A DNA stretch of 47,084 nucleotides, taken from NCBI GenBank assembly GCA_016177805.1, contig JACOUN010000103.1, positions 1 through 47,084 on the forward strand. The letters run 5' to 3'. This DNA comes from Rhodocyclales bacterium. GTDB lineage: Bacteria > Pseudomonadota > Gammaproteobacteria > Burkholderiales > Rhodocyclaceae. The notes under the pieces are model-generated. The model searched no databases and was not told the DNA's origin. It saw only the letters and a program-made list of their open reading frames with translations. The position numbers were made by a program, and so were the translations under genes. Below are positions 36,528 through 44,872 of this stretch, one piece after another (positions within the stretch are counted from its first letter, which is position 1; each line of letters begins with the position of its first letter).

Positions 36528-37332
36528 ACCTCCATGCGGCGATTGCCAGCGGTGTTGCGATCCAGGCACACATGACCAGGCCGAGCAACCACGGGGCCGC
36601 CAGTGCCTTGGGAAAAACGGTGCTCAAACCGTAGAGGCTGCGGACGTCGTCGAGGGAAAATATGTTGAGGATGCGGAACACGTCGGCCGGGTTGAGCAGT
36701 AGCAGGTAGGGGAAGATCTCGCCGCCGTAGCTTCCACCGGTGACGACCAGCGCGCCCAGCAGCAGCAGGTCGAACACAAGGACGAAGAAGAACCACAACG
36801 CGATGGCCAGTCCCGAGGCGTGGGCACGGTCTCCGGCAAACACCGAGAGCATCACCGCCAGACTCAGGAACACCATGCCCAGCAGCACCGAGCTGAGCAT
36901 GAAGCCGAAATAGTGGAACAGCCCCGCGAGGTCGAGTTGGGCGGACAGCACCACTGCAACCAGACCGAAACCGGAGATGGTCGAGAAGGTCAGGGCGCCG
37001 GCGAGGCCGAAGAACTTGCCCAGCAGCAGTTCGAAACGCGTGATCGGTAGCGACAGGAGCAGGTCGAGCGAGCCACGCTCGCGCTCGCCGACGATCGCAT
37101 CGAAACCCAGGATCAGCGCGATCAGCGGCACCAGGTAGATGACCAGGCTGACCAGGCTCGCGATCGTGAACTCGATCGAGCGGAATCCGACCGTGCCTTG
37201 CTGCGCGCCGCCGAAATAGGCGATCACCAGCGCGAACACGGTGAATACCAGCGCGACCGCGAGTACCCAGCGGTTGCGGATACGGTCCCAGAATTCCTTG
37301 CCGGCGATGGTGGTGATCTGTCTGAATTCCAT
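36517..37332 (-). CDS. nosY: ABC transporter permease NosY
   Basis: 271 residues with six membrane helices, opening MEFRQITTIAGKEFWDRIRNRW, the usual ABC-2 type N-terminal amphipathic segment. GFDAIVGERERGSLDLLLSLP is the conserved cytoplasmic loop contacting the ATPase. NosY forms the membrane part of the NosDFY complex that matures the tetranuclear CuZ site of N2O reductase. It begins 10 bp after nosF and overlaps nosL. Confidence 0.95.
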   Translation of the reverse strand: MEFRQITTIAGKEFWDRIRNRWVLAVALVFTVFALVIAYFGGAQQGTVGFRSIEFTIASLVSLVIYLVPLIALILGFDAIVGERERGSLDLLLSLPITRFELLLGKFFGLAGALTFSTISGFGLVAVVLSAQLDLAGLFHYFGFMLSSVLLGMVFLSLAVMLSVFAGDRAHASGLAIALWFFFVLVFDLLLLGALVVTGGSYGGEIFPYLLLLNPADVFRILNIFSLDDVRSLYGLSTVFPKALAAPWLLGLVMCAWIATPLAIAAWRFRK

Positions 37333-37342
37333 GGCCCGCCCC

Positions 37343-38302
37343 CTAATCCGAAAAGCCGAAGAACACGTCTTCGAGCGAGGGTTCGCGCACGTGCAGATCC
37401 AGCATCTTGCCGTTGAGTCCGGCCAGCGCCTCGATCACGGCCATCTTGGCGTCGCGACCGCAGCGCACCGAGACGTGTTCGTCGTGTGCCTCGATGGCGC
37501 TGATCGGCAGGTCTCCGAGCAGATTTCGCACGGTGTCGAAATGCTGGGCTGCGATGCGGATGTCGAACCACAACGGCAAATCCATCTGCTCGCGCAGCGC
37601 CTGGACCGTGCCGAGAGCCTGGATGCGGCCGTTGGCCATGATCGCGAGCCGGTCGACCCGCTCCTGGATCTCGGCCAGGATGTGCGAGGTCAGAACGATG
37701 GTGACGCCTTCGGCCTTGAGTCCGCGCAGGATGGTGTAGAACTCGCGTATCGCTTCCGGGTCGAGGCCGGTGGTGGGTTCGTCGAGAAACAGGATGCGTG
37801 GCGAGCCGAGCAGCGCCTGGGCGAAGCCGAGCCGCTGGCGCATGCCTTTGGAGTATTCCCGGACGCGCCGGCGGGCCGCGTCGGTCAGACCTACCCGCTC
37901 CAGCGCCGGCAGGCAGTCGAGCGATGACGCGCCCTTGAGGCGGGAGAAGAACTGCAGCGTCTCCAGCCCGGTCAGGTTGTCGTAGAGCACCACGTTTTCG
38001 GGCAGATAGCCGATGCGCTGGCGCACCGAGCGAAAGGTGCTGCCGGTCGCGGATTCGCCGTCGATCAGGATCTCGCCACTGCTCATTGGCAACAGGCCGA
38101 GCATCATCTTGAACAGCGTGCTCTTGCCCGCGCCGTTGTGCCCGATCAGGCCGAACAGCTCGCCCCGGCTGACGGCGAGATCGACGCCGTCGACCGCGTG
38201 CACCGCGCCATAGTGCTTGTGCACGTTGCGCACATGCACGGCAGGCCCATCAACGGGCGGGGGGGTGGGCCGCTCAGCGGCTGCCGGGGTAGTGCTTGCC
38301 AA
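37343..38302 (-). CDS. nosF: ABC transporter ATP-binding protein NosF
   Basis: 319 residues from TTG at 38302, 29 bp inside nosD; the start is uncertain because residues 1-20 are Pro/Ala-rich and not conserved. Walker A is GHNGAGKST, the signature is YSKGMRQRLGFAQ, Walker B is ILFLDEPTTGLDP, and the H-loop is VLTSH. It powers the NosDFY machine needed for CuZ assembly in the periplasm. Confidence 0.94.
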   Translation of the reverse strand: MASTTPAAAERPTPPPVDGPAVHVRNVHKHYGAVHAVDGVDLAVSRGELFGLIGHNGAGKSTLFKMMLGLLPMSSGEILIDGESATGSTFRSVRQRIGYLPENVVLYDNLTGLETLQFFSRLKGASSLDCLPALERVGLTDAARRRVREYSKGMRQRLGFAQALLGSPRILFLDEPTTGLDPEAIREFYTILRGLKAEGVTIVLTSHILAEIQERVDRLAIMANGRIQALGTVQALREQMDLPLWFDIRIAAQHFDTVRNLLGDLPISAIEAHDEHVSVRCGRDAKMAVIEALAGLNGKMLDLHVREPSLEDVFFGFSD

Positions 38303-39566
38303 ACCAGTCTCTCCAGTCGTTGTTCTTGGGTTGCATGCGCGGTTTGGGGTCGACGATACTGGGCGCGCGCAGTAGCGGAAACTGCTGCGCGACCAGGCGC
38401 AGGCTGTGTATCGCCGGGCTGGCGAGCAGCAGTTTGGTCATGGGGTGGCGCCAGGTGAGACGGTCGACCATGTCGTTGGCTTCGTAGGGCACGTCGCCCG
38501 CGCCGTCGCCGTCGCGGTCCCAGCCCAGGTAGTTGCTCCAGTGGTTGCCGTCCTTCTCGCCCCACAGCTCGTCGCGCGCGGCGACGTAGCGCACCTGTTC
38601 GCGGTTGCTGATGAAGTCGTTGCGCTCGACGATGTTGTTCTTCGAGCCGGCCCATACGTGCATGCCGACGATGTTGTCGGTGATCAGGTTGCCGCGCAGG
38701 GTGTTGTATTCGGCGTCGTAGATGAAGAAGCCGCGCGAATTTCCGGCGACGATGTTGTTGTCGACGGTGGTGTCCTGGATGGTGCGCAGCATGATGCCGA
38801 AATCGGAATTGCCCCACACGCGGTTGTTGCGCACCACCTGGTCGCGCACTTCCATCAGCGCCAGACCGCCACGGTTCATATAGACGTCGTTGTCCTCCCA
38901 CAGGTTGCGGTAGGAGTTCATGTAGTGAGTGCCGTAGCGGCTGTGGTGCAGGCGATTGCCGCGAAAGATCGCGTCGTGGGTCACGTCCACGTACAACGCA
39001 TCACGCACGAAGCCGATGTTGTTATTCAGGATTTTCGGGCGGCGCGTGTTGTAGAGCTGGATGCCGTTGCCGCGCTGGGATGAGCGGTAGTCGCGCTTGC
39101 CCACGATCACGTTGTTTTCGATCACGACATCGTTGGCTTTTTCCACCCACAGCCCGAACAGGTTGTACACCAGGGTGGAGTTGCGCACCACCGCGCGATG
39201 CGCCCCCGGCCACAGGTAGATGCCGGCGTTCTGGTCGCGCAGGCTGTCGCCGGAATCGGAGACGATGAAGCCGTCGATGGTGACATCCTCGGCCGTCACC
39301 ATGATGGTGTGACCCTGCAAGCCCCCGTCGATGGTCGGGCGGTCGATGCCCTTAAGCGTGAGCGGTATCGCGATGCTCAGGTTCTCGCGGTAATGGCCGC
39401 GCGCCACTTCGATGATGTCGCCCGGCTGGGCGCTATTGATTGCCGCCTGGATGGAAGCCCCTTGCTCGACCTGCACCACGCCGGCGTACGCTGCTCCGCC
39501 CAGTGCAAACATGATGCACGTGATGGCGTCGCGGGTCAGACGGGCGGCGAAGGTCAGGCCATTCAT
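38274..39566 (-). CDS. nosD: Periplasmic NosD, CuZ maturation beta-helix protein
   Basis: 430 residues from ATG at 39566, overlapping the upstream stop (ATGA). A signal peptide ends near residue 28 (GGAAYAG). A right-handed beta-helix follows, with many short repeats containing N-N-x-I/V turns (VIENNVIVGKRDYR, ILNNNIGFV, VDNNIVAGNS). GNHWSNYLGWDRDGDGAGDVPY is the conserved NosD C-terminal motif. It docks on NosFY and hands copper or sulfide to NosZ. The last codons overlap the proposed nosF start. Confidence 0.95.
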   Translation of the reverse strand: MNGLTFAARLTRDAITCIMFALGGAAYAGVVQVEQGASIQAAINSAQPGDIIEVARGHYRENLSIAIPLTLKGIDRPTIDGGLQGHTIMVTAEDVTIDGFIVSDSGDSLRDQNAGIYLWPGAHRAVVRNSTLVYNLFGLWVEKANDVVIENNVIVGKRDYRSSQRGNGIQLYNTRRPKILNNNIGFVRDALYVDVTHDAIFRGNRLHHSRYGTHYMNSYRNLWEDNDVYMNRGGLALMEVRDQVVRNNRVWGNSDFGIMLRTIQDTTVDNNIVAGNSRGFFIYDAEYNTLRGNLITDNIVGMHVWAGSKNNIVERNDFISNREQVRYVAARDELWGEKDGNHWSNYLGWDRDGDGAGDVPYEANDMVDRLTWRHPMTKLLLASPAIHSLRLVAQQFPLLRAPSIVDPKPRMQPKNNDWRDWFGKHYPGSR

Positions 39567-39994
39567 CAGACGTAGATCAAGCCGGCCCACTTCAGCGCCA
39601 AGAACAGCGTCGCGCCGATCAGCAGGTTCTTGAAGCCGACGTAGCACACCATGTCCATCAGCGTGGCGCGCCGGTACACCCGCCCCCACCACGGCCCCTG
39701 CTTGACGTAGGGCTTGGAGCCCATGCGGATGATGACCTCGAACACGCTCCAGCCAAACCACCAGCCTATGATCGCGCCCGCCTGCAGGTCGCCGATGGCC
39801 GCAAGTATCCAGGCGATCGATACCGCGATCGCCAGCGAGAACTCCGCCGCCAGCACCGCGCGGCGGCGCTTGAAGCCGTGGTGGCTCCATGGCCACAGGT
39901 GGTCCCACGCCTCGGCGGCGAACAGCGCGAACATGTTGTCGGTGTGCGCGTAGGGCGGTTTGACCGGTTCCGTCATCAATTTTGGATCAACCAT
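39566..39994 (-). CDS. Unrecognised membrane protein between nosR and nosD
   Basis: 142 residues from ATG at 39994 with AGGAGAT about 11 bp upstream. The N-terminal 50 residues are polar with aromatic clusters (AAEAWDHLWPWSHHGFKRRR); three hydrophobic helices follow (about 52-72, 74-88, 118-140). It starts 22 bp after nosR and overlaps nosD by four bases, so it is translated as part of the nos unit. I cannot assign it to a standard Nos family. A membrane subunit or assembly factor for NosR or NosDFY is possible. Confidence 0.75.
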   Translation of the reverse strand: MVDPKLMTEPVKPPYAHTDNMFALFAAEAWDHLWPWSHHGFKRRRAVLAAEFSLAIAVSIAWILAAIGDLQAGAIIGWWFGWSVFEVIIRMGSKPYVKQGPWWGRVYRRATLMDMVCYVGFKNLLIGATLFLALKWAGLIYV

Positions 39995-40016
39995 CTTCGC
40001 TATCTCCTCGGCCCTG

Positions 40017-42197
40017 TTACCGCGTCGAACCGGCCGCGCGGGCAGGGACCGGCTTGATCGGTATGTAGTAGCCATCTTCGCCGATCGGGGTCAGCGCCAG
40101 CCCGGCCTTTTCGCGCTGCTTGCGTTCCTTGACCAGCGGCGGGCAGGCGCGATCGTCGGTGTACAACACCATGCAGTCAAGGCACAGCATGCATTCACGG
40201 TGGTCGATACGGCCGTGCTTGTCGATCGCGAGCGAACCGCAGCCGACCGCGCAGGCGTGACAGGTGCTGCATTCCTGTTTGCGCCGCAGGCCGAACCAGC
40301 GGAAGGTCGAAGGCATTGCCAGCGCCGCGCCGAGCGGGCACAAATACTTGCAGAACGGCCGCTCGGTGAAGATCGACAGCCCGAGCAATACCGCGACGAA
40401 CAAGCCGTAGGGCCAATTGCGGTTGAGCACCCCGACCAGGAAGGTGGTCTTGAACGGCTCCACCTCGGCCAGCACTTCCGCCAGCCCCATCGAGAACACC
40501 GACACCGCCAGCAGGCCGAAGAACACCCAGTACTTGAGCCACTTCAGGCGGTCATGCGCGCGTTGCGACAGCTTGAACTGGAAACGTTTCAGGCCAATGC
40601 TGCCCGCGATCTTGTACAGCAGTTCCGAAGCCGAACCGAACGGACACATCCAGCCGCAGAACAGGCCGCGCCCCCACAGGAACACCGTGACGATGATGAA
40701 GATCCAGAACAGGAAGATGAACGGGTCGGTCAGGAACAGCTCCCAGGTCCATTGGAACAGCAACGCGTGGAACCAGGTCAGCACCTGGGTGATGGACGGC
40801 TGGGCGAGCAGGTGGAAGCCGACGAAGCCGATGCTGATGATCCAGCCGGTGTACTTGAAGGCATTGACCGGCCACTTGTTCTTGCGCGTCGAGGCGCGCG
40901 TGAGCCGGTCGCGGTTGGCATAGACCGCCGCGACCGCGATGAGCAGCGCGACAAACAGGCCGATCTCGACCGCGCGCGTCTTCCACACGCGCAGCCACGG
41001 CGCGTCGGGGACCACGATATGCGGGCGGCCGCCTTCCAGGTAGGTGTCCTGCAACCAGTAGTCGGCGTCGAAGTTGGCGAAACTGCGGGTGCCGGTGGCG
41101 CGGTCGACGCGGTTGCCGAGGAACACGAACTTCCACGGATAGGCGCCCGAGAACGAATCCGAGCGGATGATGAAGATGCCCGACTCGGAAAACGCCGGGG
41201 CGCCCGGTGCCGCGACACTGTAAAGGTTGTAGTAGTCGAGGTCGCGGAAGGTGAAGGCGTCCATGTCCTGGCGCACCTGGACCCGGTCGTAGATGCCGCC
41301 GCGCACGAAGCCCGAACCCTTGAATGATTCCTTGCCCGCCGTGCGGACGACGAACAGGGCGTGTTCGCCTTCCTTGAGCCGGCCCATCAGGTTGCTCCAG
41401 GCCGATGCCCCGAGGACCGCCTTGCCGATGTCGGGCTGGTTCAGGTAGCCGAACCACAGCTCGATGAAGGGCTCGGACCCGCGCGGCAGACCGACTTGCT
41501 CGGGCGTCACGACCAGGCGCTTGATGCTGCCTTCCTCGACCAGCGCATTCCAGTCGGGGGCATGTTTGCGCTCGATGAAGCGCGCCTGTTCGCGCACCAC
41601 CGGCTCCAGGATGCCGACCTGACGCCCCACCGCCGCGCCCGCGGTCATCATGACCTGGTTCTGCGCGATGACGGTGACCGTGGCGCCGGAGATCGCGTCC
41701 AGGCCGATGATGTTCTCTTCCGGGCGGCTCTGGCCGACCTGGATGTTGTCGCCGACGAACTTGCCCAGGTACTGGTCGTTGAACTTGATCAGCGCCGACT
41801 CCGGTATGCCCAGCAGCAGTATCGGTTCGGAGTGCTTGAGGATCTTGACCCCGGCAAAACGTCCTTCAGCGTCGAGGCCGATCAGCGTGATGACCGGCTT
41901 GCCCGAGTAGGCGGGCAGATCGGTCACGTCGGTCGACAGCACTACATAGCCCAGCAGCTTGCGTTTGCCATCGGCCTCGGCATAGGCCTCGACATAGAAC
42001 GGGCGCCCCTTGCGCTCGGAGAACGATGTGGCGTTGGGGAAAATGTCCTTGCACGGCGCGTAATCGCACAGTTGTGGCGCGGTGTTGATCTCGGCCGGAA
42101 GGTGGGCCTCGTAAGCGTTCGCCAGGGCAGCGGGCGCGGCCAGCGCCAGCGCGGCGGAAACCACGCAGTGCCTGAGGACCGTCAGTAGTGTTTGCAT
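40017..42197 (-). CDS. nosR: NosR, membrane iron-sulfur flavoprotein for N2O reduction
   Basis: 726 residues from ATG at 42197 with a signal peptide (ending ALANA, residue 27). The periplasmic FMN-binding domain carries SGATVT, where FMN is attached at threonine. Five or more membrane helices follow, with NapH-like C-x3-CP motifs (CGWMCPFGS, CKYLCPLGA) and a C-terminal cytoplasmic ferredoxin domain (CSTCHACAVGCGS, CMLCLDCMV). NosR donates quinol-derived electrons to NosZ and is needed for its expression or activity. It has its own FNR-type promoter and heads the maturation operon. Confidence 0.96.
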   Translation of the reverse strand: MQTLLTVLRHCVVSAALALAAPAALANAYEAHLPAEINTAPQLCDYAPCKDIFPNATSFSERKGRPFYVEAYAEADGKRKLLGYVVLSTDVTDLPAYSGKPVITLIGLDAEGRFAGVKILKHSEPILLLGIPESALIKFNDQYLGKFVGDNIQVGQSRPEENIIGLDAISGATVTVIAQNQVMMTAGAAVGRQVGILEPVVREQARFIERKHAPDWNALVEEGSIKRLVVTPEQVGLPRGSEPFIELWFGYLNQPDIGKAVLGASAWSNLMGRLKEGEHALFVVRTAGKESFKGSGFVRGGIYDRVQVRQDMDAFTFRDLDYYNLYSVAAPGAPAFSESGIFIIRSDSFSGAYPWKFVFLGNRVDRATGTRSFANFDADYWLQDTYLEGGRPHIVVPDAPWLRVWKTRAVEIGLFVALLIAVAAVYANRDRLTRASTRKNKWPVNAFKYTGWIISIGFVGFHLLAQPSITQVLTWFHALLFQWTWELFLTDPFIFLFWIFIIVTVFLWGRGLFCGWMCPFGSASELLYKIAGSIGLKRFQFKLSQRAHDRLKWLKYWVFFGLLAVSVFSMGLAEVLAEVEPFKTTFLVGVLNRNWPYGLFVAVLLGLSIFTERPFCKYLCPLGAALAMPSTFRWFGLRRKQECSTCHACAVGCGSLAIDKHGRIDHRECMLCLDCMVLYTDDRACPPLVKERKQREKAGLALTPIGEDGYYIPIKPVPARAAGSTR

Positions 42198-42228
42198 GCT
42201 GAATCTTGATCTGCGGGGGGATGGACAC

Positions 42229-42270
42229 AGTCTAGGAAGCGACAGCATCCGTGTAATTGTTTGCGGTCAA
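42229..42270 (-). promoter_or_regulatory. FNR/DNR-type class II promoter of nosR
   Basis: On the minus strand TTGAC-CGCA-AACAA (42270-42257) matches eight of ten FNR-family positions. TAGACT (42234-42229) is a fair -10. A start at 42222 puts the box centre at -41.5, the class II position. The nosR ATG follows 25 bp later. Confidence 0.7.
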
Positions 42271-42333
42271 TTAGAAAATAAGAAATTGATTATTTTGCAG
42301 CGACGGCACCCACTGCGCGGTCAATCGTGTCCC

Positions 42334-42364
42334 AAAAAATTACGAGGAACCCAAGGCTCCTCGT
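42334..42364 (-). terminator. Intrinsic terminator of nosZ
   Basis: On the minus strand ACGAGGA-GCCTTGGGT-TCCTCGT forms a 7-bp stem followed by AATTTTTT (plus-strand A-run 42334-42339), 53 bp after the nosZ stop. It separates nosZ from the nosR unit. Confidence 0.85.
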
Positions 42365-42377
42365 GTGGTGCTGCGGA

Positions 42378-42405
42378 CCGGACGCCCCCGGTTGGGGGTG
42401 TCCGG
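42378..42405 (-). repeat. Strong stem-loop just after nosZ
   Basis: CCGGACGCCCCC-GGTT-GGGGGTGTCCGG is a 12-bp stem with one G-T position, 11 bp after the nosZ stop and upstream of the intrinsic terminator. It lacks a T-run, so it more likely blocks 3' exonucleases and stabilises nosZ mRNA. Confidence 0.7.
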
Positions 42406-42416
42406 TGGGTTCGAGA

Positions 42417-44363
42417 TCAGGCTTCCACTATCATGCGGCTGCGCATTTCCAGGTGCAGCGCGTGGCAGAAGTGCGTGCAGTAGCACCAGAACACGCCCGG
42501 CTTGTCCGCCTTGAACGACACCGACGCCGTTTCCTGCGGGCTGACGATGAAGTTGACGTTGTACTCCGGAATCGCAAAGCCGTGGGTCAGATCTTCTATC
42601 TTGTCGAGGTTGGTCAGGATCAGCGTGACTTCGTCACCGACCTTGAGCTTGAACTCGCGCAGCGAGAAGGCCGGGGCTTGCGACGTGATCTTGACCGTGA
42701 CCTTGTTGCCTTCACGGAACACGCCGGATTGAGCGGGGTCCTTGATCGCGAGCGGGAAGTCGTCGAGGTTGTAGATCTTCTTCGGGTTCAGCAGATCGCG
42801 CTTGAAGATGATGAAGTCGTGCGGCTCGGGACGGATCGGGTGATCCGCGACGTGCACCATCTTGTCGCCGGAGATGTCGACCAGTTGCTCGTTTTCCGGA
42901 TGCATCGGGCCGATCGGCAGGAAGCGGTCCTTGGAGAACTTGCACCCCACCGCCAGCCACTTGCCGTCGGCGGCGATGGTTTCCGACTGCGACGCGTTGA
43001 TGTGGCCCGGCTGGTAATGCACGTCGAGGCGATCGACCACGTATTGCGAGTTTGCGTCGCCAGCGTGGAACTTGATCGCCGCCGCCACGTTCCATTTGAC
43101 GATCTGGCTGTCCAGGAACAGCGTGGTGTAGGCGTTGCCACGGCCGTCGAAGGCGGTGTGCAGGGGGCCCAGGCCCAGTTCCACTTCGGCGGCGATCGCC
43201 TTGTCGGCGTCCGCGAGCTTGCCGTCGAACCAGTCCAGCACCTTCTGCAGTTCGATCACGGTGGCGGTCGGTGACAGCTTGCCGGCGCAGATGAAGTACT
43301 TGGCATCCGGGCTGGCGTTCACGCCGTGCGGGTTCTTCGGCACGGTCACGGTGCAGGTCAGCGCGGTCTTCGGGTCGGTGTTCGAGGCACGCGTGCCGTC
43401 GACCACCGGGACCTTGGAGGTGCCATAGGTCTTGAACTTGCCGTCCTTGACCGCCTGCTCGATGCGCGCGATGTTGAAGAACAGGCAGGCGTCGCGTTCG
43501 GCCGACATCATGTTTTCGTACGTCATGCCGTTTTCGACGTTGTACTGGTTGGTCGCGGCCAGCTTGCCGTCGTACGACGTCGCCACCAGGTCGCAGTTGC
43601 CGTCGATCAGCACCTGCCAGCGCACCTCCATGGTCTCGGCGTCGACGCACGAGAACAGCGAGCGGTAGGCATCCATCGAGTCGGCGTTGGTGCCGTTGTT
43701 GGGCAGCGGGATGTGGAACTCGGCGCCGCAGAACACGCGCGTGGTGTAATTGATGGCCGGATCGACCGGGTCGCGCTTGTCCGGGAAGATGCCGTGGAAA
43801 CCCTGCACGTTGGGCAGTTTGGTGATCTTGTCGCACACGAAGTAATCGAGGCGGATACGCGCGATGCGGGCGTTGATCTTCTCGTTGATCCAGGCGTAGC
43901 GGCCGTCGTAGTTGCCGTCCTTGTACGAAGCGTGGGTGTGGTGCGTGTCACCGACCGTGAACTGCAGCTCGCCGTTGGGCTTGGTGCCCATGACCGCCTT
44001 CGATTCGTTGGTGACGCCCCAGCCGACCAGCGCATCCGGCACGAAGCACGGCACGCGATGCAGCTCGCGCCCGGACGGCATGCCCAGCACGCGGAAGTCG
44101 CCGGTGTGGCCGCCGCTCCAGAAACCGTAATAGGTGTCGAGCTCGCCCGGCTTCATGTGGATGTTGGCGTGCTCGGCCACCGGTGCGGCAGCGGGTGCAG
44201 CCGCCGGCGCGGCAGCCTTGGGCGCGGGCGCATCCTGCTTGCACGCCGACAGGCCGACCGAAAGACCGGCGCCCGACAAGCCAACCAGGGCAGCGGTGTT
44301 GAGGAACTTGCGGCGACCAGGATCGGGTTGGGCATCCAGCGGTTTGGTCAGATCTTGACTCAT
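42417..44363 (-). CDS. nosZ: Nitrous oxide reductase, clade I (Tat-exported)
   Basis: 648 residues from ATG at 44363. The Tat motif RRKFL (R17-R18) and hydrophobic stretch mark Tat export, as in clade I. The signal ends LSAC (C41), a possible lipobox, followed by a 20-residue Ala/Pro linker. The seven-bladed propeller holds CuZ ligands, starting with DTHHTH (H141, H142, H144). The C-terminal cupredoxin domain carries the CuA motif CTHFCHALHLEM (C629, C633, H637, M640). NosZ reduces N2O to N2 in the periplasm. It is monocistronic, with its own terminator, and divergent from regBA. Confidence 0.97.
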   Translation of the reverse strand: MSQDLTKPLDAQPDPGRRKFLNTAALVGLSGAGLSVGLSACKQDAPAPKAAAPAAAPAAAPVAEHANIHMKPGELDTYYGFWSGGHTGDFRVLGMPSGRELHRVPCFVPDALVGWGVTNESKAVMGTKPNGELQFTVGDTHHTHASYKDGNYDGRYAWINEKINARIARIRLDYFVCDKITKLPNVQGFHGIFPDKRDPVDPAINYTTRVFCGAEFHIPLPNNGTNADSMDAYRSLFSCVDAETMEVRWQVLIDGNCDLVATSYDGKLAATNQYNVENGMTYENMMSAERDACLFFNIARIEQAVKDGKFKTYGTSKVPVVDGTRASNTDPKTALTCTVTVPKNPHGVNASPDAKYFICAGKLSPTATVIELQKVLDWFDGKLADADKAIAAEVELGLGPLHTAFDGRGNAYTTLFLDSQIVKWNVAAAIKFHAGDANSQYVVDRLDVHYQPGHINASQSETIAADGKWLAVGCKFSKDRFLPIGPMHPENEQLVDISGDKMVHVADHPIRPEPHDFIIFKRDLLNPKKIYNLDDFPLAIKDPAQSGVFREGNKVTVKITSQAPAFSLREFKLKVGDEVTLILTNLDKIEDLTHGFAIPEYNVNFIVSPQETASVSFKADKPGVFWCYCTHFCHALHLEMRSRMIVEA

Positions 44364-44469
44364 GGTTGACTCCGTTCTAACAGGTAATCGGCTTGCATCA
44401 GGCCGCGCACCTTGGTCGCGCCATGGACGCATGACGCATGGGCGGAGGTCTGATGTTGATGTTCTTGTT

Positions 44470-44500
44470 GCGACTAATTGTCACTGCGGCGCATTGTCGC
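44470..44500 (-). promoter_or_regulatory. Two tandem RegA/RegR-type boxes upstream of nosZ
   Basis: On the minus strand GCGACAATGCGCCGC (44500-44486) and GTGACAATTAGTCGC (44484-44470) are direct repeats one base apart (16-bp period). Each fits the RegR box as I recall it, GNGRCRTTNNGNCGC, at all but one fixed position (A for T at position 7 in both). They lie about 107-137 bp before the nosZ ATG. The adjacent regBA genes supply the likely regulator. Confidence 0.65.
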
Positions 44501-44644
44501 ACCTGCGGGCAATGTAATCGAGCCCCAGCCCCACTTTCCTTGACGCAGGGTAAAGAGATGCAGCCTTGATGTCCTGGCTTACCCCAGGATGCCCGCTCGC
44601 CAAGCATCCGGCCCATGCCTGATAATCCTGGATTCCTCGGTTGG

Positions 44645-44763
44645 ACGTGCCCGAGTGTGCGGTTTTGGGGCTGTCTGGCAAGGCGCGACGACGCGGCATG
44701 GTCGTTCCCTGCAAGGAGGAGCAACGAAGCCAGGCGGCCCCAAAATCGTGCAATCGGGCACGT
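44645..44763 (+). repeat. 119-nt imperfect inverted repeat, possible structured RNA or MITE relic
   Basis: Arms 44645-44679 and 44729-44763 are complementary over 35 positions. The outermost ten (ACGTGCCCGA/TCGGGCACGT) and the inner TTTTGGGGC/GCCCCAAAA are perfect. Six positions differ. Five are G-U pairs if read as plus-strand RNA but A-C mismatches as minus-strand RNA, which favours a plus-strand structure. The 49-nt centre can form a TCGTT/AACGA helix. It lies about 110 bp before regB. Confidence 0.7.
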
Positions 44764-44872
44764 AGCGCGCTCACCTGTTCGATGAGAGCGAACGAAACCC
44801 GAAATATCAGTATTCATACGCAATCCAGATCAGCAACAAGCGGTCAACCGAGGAATCCAGGATAATCGCGCC

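Larger units (their letters stand above)
44364..44872. other. Divergent regulatory gap between nosZ and regB
   Basis: 509 bp without a convincing gene; the short minus-strand frames here have no start signal or family character. It holds two tandem RegA-type sites (44470-44500) and a long inverted repeat (44645-44763). No good FNR box was found for nosZ. Confidence 0.6.

Noticed and set aside
39960..41327. 455-codon plus-strand frame over nosR
   Set aside because: Antisense shadow rich in Arg/Gln/Glu; nosR motifs are unambiguous.
44464..44477. Possible FNR box for nosZ
   Set aside because: The best candidates match at most about half of the consensus positions and lack the inverted symmetry; the RegA-type repeats explain this stretch better.
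44481..44823. Short minus-strand frames between nosZ and regB
   Set aside because: No ribosome-binding sites or family features; they cross the inverted repeat.
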